This document shows positions 25,876 to 37,400 of a stretch of DNA of 64,000 nucleotides, piece by piece. Made by a program: the position numbers and the translations under genes. The notes beneath the pieces are model-generated. The model saw only the letters and a program-made list of their open reading frames with translations. It was not told where the DNA came from and searched no databases. How positions within the stretch are numbered: the first letter of the stretch is position 1; the number at the start of each line of letters is the position of its first letter. This stretch comes from Hydractinia symbiolongicarpus (Eukaryota > Cnidaria > Hydrozoa > Anthoathecata > Hydractiniidae), in contig NC_079880.1 of the NCBI RefSeq assembly GCF_029227915.1, positions 8,397,501 to 8,461,500 of the forward strand, given 5' to 3'.

Positions 25876-28800
25876 ATGGCCAGTAGCTCAAAGAAGCAAG
25901 CTAGTCAAAAGTACTTACGAAACACAAACAGCAGTATATTGAGTACATCAAAAGACAGATATCAAAGAGATAAATATTTTGAATGTGACCCACAAAGAAA
26001 ACGTTGTAGACACTTGATTGGATCCACAAGTCAAACTTTGCGGTCAGTTCGCGCAAGAAAAGTCAAGAATGTTACGACTGATACCTCCCCTAACGAAAAA
26101 AATCACCTGTCAACCAACAGAGCGTTAACTGAAAAAATCTGTCTGCAGGATAGCTTAAAGTTAGAACTCTTAAGGGATGATGTTTGTGATAAAAAGAATT
26201 CAAATTGGTTTGAACCAAAAGAAAATTTCTCAACACCAGAATGGAAATGCTTATCAGTGGCTACTGAACTAAAAACAATTGATGTAAAAAAGAAAGAAAA
26301 AAGAATCTATAAAAAAAGAACTACAGACAAAAATATGTATAAAACAAAAATACACAAAACTAAAGCACGAAAATCAAAAAAAATCCGAAGTGAAGGTGGG
26401 AACAGCAAACTAAGCAAGCATCACAACAGAGATAGCGATTCTGTCAGTGTTGAAGTGACGAAAGATGAGTTGTCTTGCAGTAAAAATTTTATAAACCATG
26501 ACTACCCCAAAAAACTGAAGGAACAGAGTGGTCAGAAAACATATTTTACAAACATCAAAGAAAATTTGCAAGGTAGTAAGTATACACCTATCCATGTAGC
26601 ATCTCAACCAGCAACAAGTAAAAGACCTACCAACGCAGGTTCCGCTGTAGCAGCATTTTACCAGCTTCCTCTATTTCAGCATGTAAGGGAAGAACTGTGT
26701 CCTTATGCATCAACAGGTCAGTTCTTGTTTTCTTCAATACTTTGTATATTTTAAAGATCTTCTGAATTGTGGACCTTCCCTTCTGTAGGTTTAAAATTTA
26801 GAAAACATTGTTCCTAATAAAGCTATTGTTTATAAGAATTTGTTATTTATTAAATAATAGTAATAATCACTCTGTTATGTTTTACAAATATTTTATGTTA
26901 ATTCAAGCCATAGCGTAACAGTCTTTTTCTAAGGAACTTCTAACTTACTTTTAGATGACTTTTGGGTTGGACGTTTCTTATTCCCACAGCATCGCTTTCT
27001 ACTCAGTGAACTTTTAAAGAGATGTCTTTTGAACCAGCAACAAGAAAGAGTATCCTTAGCTATTCTTGGACTTTGTTTCAATGCTGGTCAGTTACCTGAA
27101 ATGGTTTGGAAGGTGACACTAAATTAAATTATGTATATCTATGCTCTGGTATTAATTACTTGCGTATTGTTAAGTATTAGGGAAGGAAACAAGTTGCTTG
27201 TGGACTTAAATGTCAGTATATTTTGATTGTTGTTGTTTTTGAACAGATATGTTAAAATTCCACACTAAGTAGAGAAAATAACTCCGTTTGAAAGTATACA
27301 TGGTTAAAAAGAATTATAAACTGTTAGCTTATGAGACATTCTCTGTAACACAAACCACTAGATGCATACTACCTTGTTTTTTTAGATTGGTTGTTGGTTG
27401 CTCAAATCCACCCCGCACGGCCAGCCATTTCTCTCCAACTTTCAAAACTCTATGAAAACATTATGTCACAACCAATGCAGTCCAGAAATATATCTTGACA
27501 TTGCTAATGACTTGATTACAAAAAATCAAAATTTATATGAAGCCTACCAAACCCTAACAGCTGTTGTCTCGATAGAACCGTTTTCTAGTGATGCATACTT
27601 TAACTTATTTTATGGACAATTAGAATATGCACTTTGGAAAATCGAGACAAGTAAAAAGGATTTGACAATTGCTCGGAAATGGGATGACGATAGTGATAAT
27701 GAAGATGCTGAAGATGCAGGTGTTTGTTACAATATTTTGAAGTTCAGTGGGGCTATTAATATGCAAGAGCAATCCCTTTTTTTGTCCAGTCAAGACCAGT
27801 CTGCAGATGGAGATCTCACTTTTTTTGATTAAATAATTAAAACTTGTGAGAAAAAATTAACTTTTGGGTTTAGAATGCTTAGAATATATTCAGTATATTT
27901 TTTCTTTCTTAAAAGTTCTATTTTTTTTTACAAAATGATTTATTGGGTAAAAGCAAATTAAATTTTCTATAAGATATAAATATGAAATTTGATTTTTTTT
28001 TTCTAGGCAGTCTTGTTTTATTTTTTATTATGTAATATTTCACTTCAGCATTACCATAGCAACAATGCTTCAAAGCTATTTTTAAAAGCGCTTTGCTTAT
28101 TTTTTATTTAAAAATTTGTGAAAAATTATTTTTTGCTTGTTCTTTTGTGCGTTAACCCGCTCTTTCATTAAAATAATTAAAACCTACATAAAATAAGACT
28201 AACAAGTGTGCTAAGTTTTGTCGAGATTCTCAATCAGGAAAGGGGAGTTTCAGATGTTTTGGTGAAAAACAAAACTGTAGATTTAAGGCTACCTGAAAAA
28301 AATATTTAATTTACTTTTATATCCATTAAATATTTTGTTGCCCATGTATTAAAGTAGAAGTTAGGTAGTCAGGATTTTGATGAAGATTTAGAAACCCTGT
28401 TAGCATTGCCATAGCCTCCATTTTTAAATTGAGTTGCAAGTTCTACAATAGTGGGCGATGCTACACTACATATCTTTTACTTCCTTATCTCCACAGCTGA
28501 CCTACAAGACAACAACTTATCCCGGTCTTCATTTCATGGTCATCGAGCATTGCAGTACCTACGTCACGTGGAAGAACGCATGGGATTGTGGGATACTATA
28601 TTGCCAAAGTATTTGGAATTAATCGAACATTATGATGGTGTTATGAAGGCTGTTGAAGTTGCTGAAAAACATCTCCAAAATAATCCTGAAAATCCTAACT
28701 CTTATAGGTTCGTTTTGTTGCACATTTTAACCAAGAAAAAAAATCTCATTCTTTAGTCTGTTTTTGTTAATATCAGGTTGCCAATCACTCTTATATGTGT

Positions 28801-30368
28801 TTTTAGATTGGTGTATTTGTTGTTGAAAGAAAGCAAAGCAGACGAAGAGTCATTAACACGTGTTTTAAAGTCACTATCTGTAATCGATTCAACCAATGAA
28901 CTCGTGAAAGAGCTTATCATATACTACCAACGGACAGGTGACTCTATTTTACTGGGAGAAAGTTTTACTGTTTTCTCACTTAAATTTGCTGTCAATTTTA
29001 CTAAGCAAAAGGCATTTTACTAAAGAAATGGGTGAAAATAGGGTGAGTCCTTATAAATTGAATAAGAATTTTTCACGTAGGTCATGACATAAGTGGTTGA
29101 GGAATAAATAAGGCGGAGGTCAAAACGGCGAAATCTCTCTGTTAAGTCAAAATCTCTCCTTTTAGGATGAAATCTCTCTGTTAAGTCAAAATCTCTCCTT
29201 TTTAGGATGAAATCTCTCTGTTAAGTCAAAATCTCTCCTTTTTAGGGTGAAATCTCTTTGTAAGGGCAAAATCTCTCTGTTCGGGCGAAATCTCTCTGTT
29301 TAGGCGAAATCTCTCTGTTAACTCAAAATCTCTTCTTTTGGGGTGAAATCCCTCTGCTAGGGTGAAGTCTCTGTGTTAGGGCAAAATCTCTGTGTCAGGG
29401 CAAAATCTCTCTGTTAGGGCGAAATCTCTCTGTTAGGGCGAAATCTCTCTGTCAGGGCGAAATCCCTCTATTAGGGCGAAATCTCCTGCTAGGATAAAAT
29501 CTTCTGTTAAGAAAAAAGGCTTTACTCACGGATGTGTACAATGCTTATAAAGCATTTTCATGTTTTACAGATTTTAAATTATATACTTGTAATTCTTGTA
29601 ATTCTGCATTTTCCTGTGAACACTATGATATTGTGGGCTTCAGCTAAGTTTAGACTAAAAAAGGTTGTTTTTTGCGGAGCAGCATTGTATGGTCACTTAT
29701 GATAAATCGGGAATACAGGGCGTTCTAACGTCAGTGGAAATTATTACTGTTTAAGATTTTCAATCTAACCAAATAATCCAAGAGCTTTTAACAAATTCGG
29801 AATGCGTGTTGATTAGGTGAAACGACATTTTTATTGCATGTGTAACGATCTTTGTATAATTTCCGCCCTCTTTCCACTAATTTATGTCCGAGGTTGTAGT
29901 TACTGTGACAACAAATAAAATAATTAGTACCTGCCACTCACCACATGAACTTTTAACATTGGGCAATATTATAAAAACATCACTTTGTTATTTAAGCTTT
30001 CTTTGTCTTTATATAACCCTTTTAAAAATCGGAATAAATTTTTTCAACGTAAAATAATGTGTATATTTGTTTACATTTTACCATAACTTTTGTATCTCAA
30101 CCTTTTTTTATTTCTTCATTTTTTAGAATCCTATTCATGTCTGTTTGACCTTCTCATACAACGTTTGGATCACGTGGCTTGCATTGACAGTTATTTTGAC
30201 TGGTCCGTTCTTTATAATTTGATAAGGACACAGAAACGAGAGATTCTAACAAAATTCGAAGAACTAAAAAGGTGCGCATATATAGACCTTACAAGTAACA
30301 CTAGTCAACCTGTGGAAAAATCCACGGGGTTGCCCGTCTTTTATATATCGCATTTCGTGTTTCCGTAA
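25876..30368 (+). CDS. TAF1A: TAF1A-like subunit of the RNA polymerase I selectivity factor SL1/TIF-IB
   Basis: Six exons: 25876-26716, 26955-27112, 27386-27719, 28497-28707, 28807-28937, 30127-30368. All have GT/AG borders, and the phases close to 638 residues. Residues 1-280 are a Lys/Ser-rich, poorly conserved extension. From exon 2 on, the sequence follows vertebrate TAF1A: HRFLLSELLKRCLLNQQQER (helical repeat start), PEMVWKIGCWLL, YEAYQTLTAVVSIEP, then GLWDTILPKYLELIEHYDGV, NPENPNSYRLVYLLLKESKA and LTRVLKSLSVID. The protein is a helical-repeat subunit that acts at rRNA gene promoters in the nucleolus. The start is uncertain: an acceptor (TTTTTCAG) precedes exon 1 and the frame is open back to it, so I chose the first ATG after it. 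The exon 3 donor (GCAG|GTGTTT) is weak; read-through would end at 27832. Confidence 0.82.
29120..29510 (+). repeat. Degenerate minisatellite, unit about 18-20 bp, in TAF1A intron 5
   Basis: About 18-20 imperfect copies of GGGCGAAATCTCTCTGTTA. Variants near the left end carry AAGTCAAAATCTCTCCTTTT inserts. It lies between the exons ending at 28937 and starting at 30127. Confidence 0.9.
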
Positions 30369-31360
30369 CAAACAAACACAGACAACGGCTATTATTATAA
30401 AGATTAACAGTATTTGTGAAATGTTCTCTTCAAATTTTAATAGCTCGTTGCTGAATCGTTGCGATAAATATTTTTTTTACTTATTTCAGAGATGGTAACA
30501 ATAAATGTAGAAAAGCATGTCACCTCCCTGTAGTAAAGATATGTAAATAATAAGTTATCAACAATAAAACGTTAAATGCAAAAAGAAAAATCAGAGCTAT
30601 CTGATAGCCCTAAAGGAAAACAAAGAAGCAAGAACGAAAAGAATTATCTAAAATATAATAACTTCTTTTGAAATCGCTAACATTTTCTGTTGAAATTGTT
30701 AGCGATGTGTATTGGATTTCTTAAACAGTCGTGGGTTATAGGGAACAATTTAAAGAGTCAGCGTTAGTGGAACTAATATGACGTATTATGAATGGATAAC
30801 CGTCAGAAACGTTATATACAAAAAATTTGTCTGTATTGATTAGGAATCTCGGATGTAAAAAATAACAATGAGGTATACCCTCTTTTGAAATCCTATAAGA
30901 TGGAAATCTGTATAGACTTATACGACTTATTAGTGAGCCATAGGGGCCATCGTAGAAAGTACCTTAATGAATTTGCGATTCGTTGGAATCAACATCTGTT
31001 AGCACAAACAGACATCACAATCAATATTTATTCCCGGATAAAGTAGGGTCAATTGTAAGCAACAAAACGTTCTAGTTTCGCCGAATTGCAATTATAAAAT
31101 TTAGTGGAAACTAGATAAAAAAAAAAGCAATCTCGTATTACGCTTCTGGGACCGTATAAGAATATAGCCTGAAATTTCGCAAAGTTTTTCCCGCGAAAAA
31201 TCTCATTTTGTAGAAACGTTAATATGCCCCGTAAGAACTTTACTGGGTCCAAAATTTCCTATGCGCAGGACCCGGGGTGTGTCATTTGTTCATAAACAAG
31301 ATCTGGATAAATTCATATATTAAGGACCAGATTCAGTCTTGGAAATTTTCGAGCTTATGG
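30369..31360. other. 3' flank of TAF1A and spacer
   Basis: Probable TAF1A 3' UTR. AATAAA occurs near 30564. No further gene supported. It contains the first of three copies of AGGGGCCATCGTA (30942-30954). Confidence 0.45.
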
Positions 31361-32038
31361 AAGAGAAGTGTTTCGCACTTGGAAGAGAAGTGTTTCGAAC
31401 GGAAGAGAACTTTGGGTATCAAAGTAGAGATGTTTTTTATACAGAAGAGAAGTGTTTTGACTAAGAAGAGAAGTGTTTTTATTGAGAAGAGAAGTGAGGC
31501 ATAGGGGCCATCGTACCTTTCTGATCAAATCCATAAAGCAGTAGCGTACACATTCAGCAATGAGTGCATCACCTGCATCTAAAAATCCTAAGTCTGCAAG
31601 TTCTCTAAAAAATAACCTCCACCAACTTGGTCTGTCTTTTGAAAGTTGTGACGAAAAAGATTCGATTCTTTGATTAGCTGTTGATGTACCAAAAATAAAA
31701 CTGCCAGTGCCAGCATATTCGTCATTATGCTGAGATCTTAATTCAATCTTAACGGCTTCCAAAATACAGTTTTCAGTACCATCATCAGACCTTATTATGT
31801 CACATGGCGAGGGGACCGGTCCCGTGTAATAAACCTCACAAAAGGTTAAAACTACGGACCAATGATGTAAAATTGCGGACCAGATTTTAGAAATCAAGTT
31901 GTAAAGAGCCACATGCAGAGAAGTGTTAAGTGCAGAAGAGAAGTGTCAAAATACTGAAAAAAAGTGTCAAAATACAGAAGATAAGTGTTTCGTTATATAG
32001 AAGAGAAGTGTTTTTGATTTGGAAGAGGGGCCATCGTA
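31361..32038. repeat. GAAGAGAAGTGTTT tandem array split by an integrase-like fragment
   Basis: Imperfect copies of GAAGAGAAGTGTTT, about 20-25 bp apart, occupy 31361-31500 and 31913-32030. Copies of AGGGGCCATCGTA lie at 31503-31515 and 32026-32038, that is, at the end of each half-array, and a third lies at 30942-30954. The array is interrupted by a minus-strand coding remnant. Confidence 0.8.
31520..31912 (-). pseudogene. Integrase/transposase-core-like fragment
   Basis: The minus frame from 31912 reads through DIIRSDDGTENCILEAVKIE, then EYAGTGSFIFGTSTANQRIE, then WWRLFFRELADLGFLD and ECVRYCFMDLI. The pattern D-GTEN...GTS-ANQRIES...WW-FF is shared by a class of integrase-core (rve-like) proteins common in fish and invertebrate genomes, with the D of DDGTEN as a presumed catalytic acid. 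No start, no zinc-binding domain and no terminal repeats are seen, and the frame runs out into the flanking satellite. It is therefore a fragment, not a working gene. The family assignment is from memory and moderate. Confidence 0.5.
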
Positions 32039-32263
32039 GACTTACCTAGGACTTCTCTTCAGTAACATCTTTGATGAGCCTGCTTAGTTAAAAGTTAATA
32101 ACACGAGCAACTAAATCAGGCTGATCCTGTGCATGGCGACGTGGTTTGGTAAGGCCAATTACAAATGCAAACAAAAAAAGACAAATTAAATGCGGTGATT
32201 TTTTGACAACTTCCCTTTCGCCTGTAAGAGACATAGTTATCGCAGAACATGATCGATTTCTCT

Positions 32264-32349
32264 TATCACAACCGTAACTAACCTTTTCTCTCCACGACGT
32301 GTCAGGTATCACAACCGTAACTAACCTTTTCTCTCCACGACGTGTCAGG
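32264..32349. repeat. 43-bp tandem duplication
   Basis: Two consecutive copies starting TATCACAACCGTAAC at 32264 and 32307, ending at about 32349. It falls in a small minus-strand open frame for which I see no gene support. Confidence 0.9.
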
Positions 32350-32843
32350 TCGGTGCTCACCAGATGATATTTTAAAGTGAATAATGTTTTATATTTACCC
32401 TTCCGTGACACTGTTCAACCATATATGGAGCATTTTTCATGTTGTAAAAAATTTCTTTTAAATGCTTCTTACAGCCTGACGTAACTACTTAAAATGTGCC
32501 ATTTTTTTTCAATACGAGCTTGCATGAAAGCACTGAGTGCGAGCTGTATTCTACTGACAAAAACATTAACAATAGATTCGAACATTTTGAATTCCTGTGT
32601 GATCTGTTTTACCATAGAGTTAAACGTTCTTACACGCGATTTTGGTAGATGCCTTTTCATCATTGATAATGTGCCGACGCAAAAAGTGCCGACGCCAGCA
32701 AAAAATGACTATGCTCTTTTATGTGACGTGTTACAACCTTATTAAATTTTGCTCATGGATGTTACATAGATTATGCCGCCTGTTTTTCTTTATTTAGACT
32801 CCGTGTTCGATGGATTAAAGTTCACTTTCCTGTTCCGTTGAAT

Positions 32844-34467
32844 ATGACGAACCAAAGGTTAAGTGAGCAAACGTTGAAAATTAAAAGCAAACTTGCAATT
32901 GCACTGCATGTAGGTAAGTGAGACAACTTTGAGTGTTTAAAACCAAGTTATTTTGTCATCGACATTAGGTAAGAAATTCTTTCAAGCAAACCTTTTAACA
33001 AATTTCCTCAAGGTTTTCTGGTCTTTGCTGGATCGAATGAAACCATTCTCAAAAAAGCGATTGTAATTATAACTTTTTAAAATGTGAAACAATTTTTTTT
33101 TGCTTCAACAACACTACAATGCACTTTTCATTAAAACAGCTTCCTTTTGAATCAATATCTAAACCATCGGTGGGGTACTTTTTAAACTATGGGACGGGAC
33201 ACTCGACGAAATTGTATGAAGTTTAATGTTGTGTAGTGGTCTCTCTACTTAACGGCGGACACCTGATTTTGTTACACTGCTAGTCGAAGTCTCACAGAAA
33301 ACTTTCTAAAAAGCGGAAAAGCCATTAGCGGACACTCCAATCAACGGACACATTCTTATATATGAAATGGCTATTTTTGTACTTTTTTTCTCTCTTTAAT
33401 TAGCTGACACCTGCAGAAGATTGTGCAACTGCTCTTTGAATTGTTTTCTGTAGAAAGATAAGAAACGAAAAAGCAATGTCTTTAGAATTTTAATTTTCGT
33501 CGTTTTTTAGATATTCAGAATTACCGTACTCTCAATAAACACCCCCTCTCTTTTATACGCCCCTAGTAAACGCCCACCTAGTGTGATGAAAGGGGGTGGG
33601 ATGTATTAAAAAAAACCTTTGAGACAACTGGTTAGGATTTGTGGGCAAAATGAGTCGAAACGGTTAGAAAAACGTTTTTCTAATGTTTTTAATCCAGATA
33701 GGTCCATTGAAGTTTCGCTTGCTTAATTCGAATTTTCCCTGCTTTGTTAACAGGTCAGTAATTACGTGTGCTGACTTGAATTTGCAAGGTTGTAATACAC
33801 TGTTTTTTATTTCATTTCAAAACTACCTCTTTTCAATATTATTTTACGTGATCTTCAAGTAAAATTTTTTAGGCTAATTTTCGATGAGAGAGCATGATCA
33901 TTGTTTTATTAAGCAAATATTCTAAAATCAGATTTTGTAATATCTGCGCTTTTTAAAGAAATGGTTCTTTTAGAATATTTCGAAGATTGCGTCACTGCGT
34001 GGTTGAACTCACGGACATTAAAATATGCATCGAGAGATGCATTATCTTTTGATAAGTGTATCCAGTTAGGGTCATGTGAGGAATCGAGTTTATGTTCTAA
34101 TTATGACGATCTCAACGTGTCAACACCTGAATTGACGGACATCAGCGACGTTGATGACATTGAGCATGACGGCGATCCTGAGAACTTTTCGTGTAATATG
34201 CCGACGTGCGCGAAGCTTACACTTATTGAAACTGTTAATGACAATAATGTCAGTCATTTGACAACTGAGGTATCGTCGTCATCTGAGTCGTGCTCCAGTG
34301 ACCACTCAACGTCGACAACATTTTTATCCGACTTTGAACCTGCCAAAGCGAGAACGAGATTAGGAAAACACGTACGGTCGAAGAAGACGCAAAAAAAAGT
34401 CAATACGAATTATGATACAGTGAGTCTGCCATCTTCTTCATCAAATAGTGATAGCGAGGTATCGTAG
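32844..34467 (+). CDS. Unrecognised two-exon protein with an acidic/Ser-rich C-terminus
   Basis: Proposed exons 32844-32913 and 33974-34467, joined G|AA in phase, giving 187 residues. The donor is GTAG|GTAAGT and the acceptor TTCTTTTAG, both good matches. The frame is also open upstream to an acceptor-like TTTATTTAG at 32791-32797, so either ATG 32844 is the start or coding continues into an unseen exon. The N-terminal 45 residues look folded and helical (SKLAIALHVEYFEDCVTAWL). The rest is low complexity: acidic (DISDVDDIEHDGD), then a Ser-rich run (SSSSESCSSDHSTST), a basic patch (KHVRSKKTQKK) and a Ser/Asp end. I recognise no family. The composition fits a nuclear regulatory protein, but that is only a guess. 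Confidence 0.45.
33225..33605. repeat. Old interspersed repeats inside the intron of the unrecognised gene
   Basis: One stretch (33230-33370) repeats the word GCGGACAC/GGCGGACACC. A second (33525-33600) reads AATAAACACCCCC...ACGCCCCTAGTAAACGCCC. Both have the look of dispersed repeats found in many invertebrate genomes. Ends are not definable by eye. Confidence 0.4.
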
Positions 34468-37400
34468 GCAAGTCCAGAGAGCGTATTGTAGAGTATATAT
34501 AATATTCCAATGTTTACTGCCATTTCCTCACCGCTCAATGTCGTCTCTATTTTTCCAAAAACAATACCTGTGGTTTTGTTCATGTCGTCGTGGTGATGAG
34601 AGCTTCATCGTAAACAAATATGGCGAATTAAATGGAAAGATAAGGAAAGTTTGTTTGCTAGATATATTTTCGCTGCAGTGTCATTATGCTAATGACTGAA
34701 AAGGGAATATTAAAAGTAGCTTGCTACATTTTTCTTGCTACATAAATAGTTAGATCTGTAATATATTTTGTTTTTATTATTTTTATAGGTATTGTTTATT
34801 TTTTCCTGTCATGTTTAGGGAGGATTCAAAGTCTCATTGAAAACGATTTACGGTTTATTGTATGTCCAAGCCTACATCGATTTGATCTCTCTTTGTTTTC
34901 ATTTTTTATTTAATTTTGTGTATTAATCTAAAGATGGTTTTATCTGAAGATGGTTTTATCACTACGTAATTGCTAAATTTAGTGTCTCTCCCGCGTGGGT
35001 TCTCCTGCGTGGGCGCCCATGGCTTAAGAATAGGGCGCTTATTTTATCATTAGGTAGTTGTAAACACAGCTTTTTTTTGTACAAGCATCTACGCTTTTAA
35101 CTTTTTATGTGAAAACATTTATAATTGTCTTCCCTAACTCGTCGTGAAGAACGCCGATATTTTTTTTCTTGCTAACTTCCCTTTTAAACATCTGTTGCCT
35201 CCTTTCCCCTCTGTGCGTCATCACAATTATTTTTCTGGTTTGATGACATAATAAAGTGTTTAAATTTGATGCTTATTATCCGTGTTGTTCGAATAAGCTT
35301 CCCTCTCAGATAAGCGACATTAAAAGAGATGCCCAGCGGAGCGTGTACTGTATCTATTCATTGTTATCTTTATTATTATTTATTTATCATTACAACATTA
35401 TTTAGTTTTGTAAGATTGTGCTCACGAAATAATATCAGCCCCTCTCTCACGATAGGAATGTCTTTGCTTATTGTTGTGCTCTCAGTGTCTGGCGAAAGAT
35501 GAATACCAACGGTGGTGTTTTTAACCCTCTTCCAATGCAATAATATAAAATTTGTTGGACTTAGGAGTTTTTTATTGGCAGTGTTTAAAATACTCTTTGG
35601 TAATAGAGGACAACTTGGCGGTTGGCGGACAAATGTGTTGCATCGTTCCCGTACATATTGTTTTCATAAAAGTGCAGTTCAAGTTGGCGTGTACTCTCTT
35701 TTCGTAGACATAGACACGCAAAACATAATATTTAGAGAAAGAGGGATCATTAATCCTTTTTGACAGCTGTAATTTCTTTTTAAAAATTGTCATTTCCGGC
35801 ATTTAAAAATTAGAATGCAAGGAAAGGTAGGCCTGAAAGTCTGGACTGGCATTAATTAATTCAACATGGTGGCAATTAACGTCAATGCCTAAAATCGTTC
35901 CCAGGGCTTTTTGCCTTGTTGCTGAAGCACTCCGTAGACCCTGGGGACAAGATTAACGTCGAAGCCTTTTTTAAAGATATCTAGTTAGCAAAAAATATTG
36001 TAAAGAGTCAAGGTTAAAGATAGTGTATTCAATCTAATATAACTATTTAAACACACTTTTTTAGTGCTAGTAAATCTTAAGCCCGCTTCATTGCTCATCT
36101 TGGTGCTATAGTAACTACAAAAAAGAGACTTTTTAATTAAAATAAACCTCGCTGACCCTGTGTTAATCAAAAAGAATAATTACATTAAACTAGCCGGGTG
36201 AAGCCACAAGTAAAAGTATTACCCAGCGTTGAAAATCCGGTGTAGCAATTAATAAGAACCGTAAACTGTCCCACACATTCTGGCAGAGCGATCTAGTACA
36301 GGTACCATGTCGGTCCCCGCCTAATTTTTCAAATAAGTCACTTTTCCCTGACTAATTATTCAATTAAGTCACTTTTTCCCGACTAATTTTTGATATTTCT
36401 GTAGATAACCTAGTTGTTTGACATAACCGAACTACTGCTGTTATAGTTGTATGATTGTTTCGTGTTTGTTTAAACACAAAATATTGGTTCTTTTTGTTTC
36501 CATTATGTTTTTAATGTCCCCGATCCTTTTTTGTAATCTATTAAGGTGGAACAATGAAAGAAAAGTTGGGAATAGAAGAAAAAAGTTGGGGTAAATTCTT
36601 AGTCAAGTATAAAAAAATCAGGGAAAAGTACTAGTCTAGTCGGGGAAAAAATAAATAAAATAATCGGGGGAAATTTTGGTCGGGGAAAATTAAGTCACTT
36701 GCAAAAGATTTAGTCACTTTTCTCCGCCTTTTTTCCCCGTTAAGGTATGCAGTATGTCGTAAATGGAGCAAAGCGCAGAGACAACATTATGGTGTTTCGG
36801 GTATAATATATTTCTCAAACAAAAACTTTCTTGCGCATTTTTAATTAAAACACAGTTTACAACCTGTGTTACCCCGTCATGGTAAAAACGGCTGACTAAG
36901 CTTTTTTTATTTTCGGAAATGTTCCCAGGGAATTTTACTCCAAGCTGAGCGCTTAATACAGGTAAACAATGTCGTGCATATAGGCATAAATACCTTTAAA
37001 AAAAAACGTTATCGCAACTTCGGTTTACAGGCATCCTCGTCCCCAGGGTCTTGTGGCCCCTGAGCCGTTATTTCGGAGTGGCCAACAGCTTTATCAACAA
37101 GGCAAAATGCCCTGGGAACGAGGTTGGTTTACAGGGATACACAGGCCTGCAGTTGCATCAAATACACTTTTTTTAGTGATGGTTAAGTCCTTTTCATTAC
37201 TCATCTTGGTACTTTAGCAACTACGAAAAAAGAGACTTTTTATCAAAAAAAAATTTCACTTACCCTGTGTTAATCAAATTAGAAATCAAATTATTACAAA
37301 TTTTTTAACGCTGGGATAGTAAGTTATTATCGAACTTTTAGAGCTCATCAACTTTGAGTGCAGGGTAAAACCTCAGCTTCTTATTAAAAACAGGGTGTTG

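Noticed and set aside
29120-29510. CRISPR-like array appearance of the regularly spaced repeat
   Set aside because: Repeats are contiguous and degenerate with no unique spacers, in an intron of a eukaryotic gene; it is a minisatellite.
32088-32663. Minus-strand frames of 107 and 64 codons
   Set aside because: The first is partly made by a 43-bp duplication. The second has a vague transposon-like look but no diagnostic motif.
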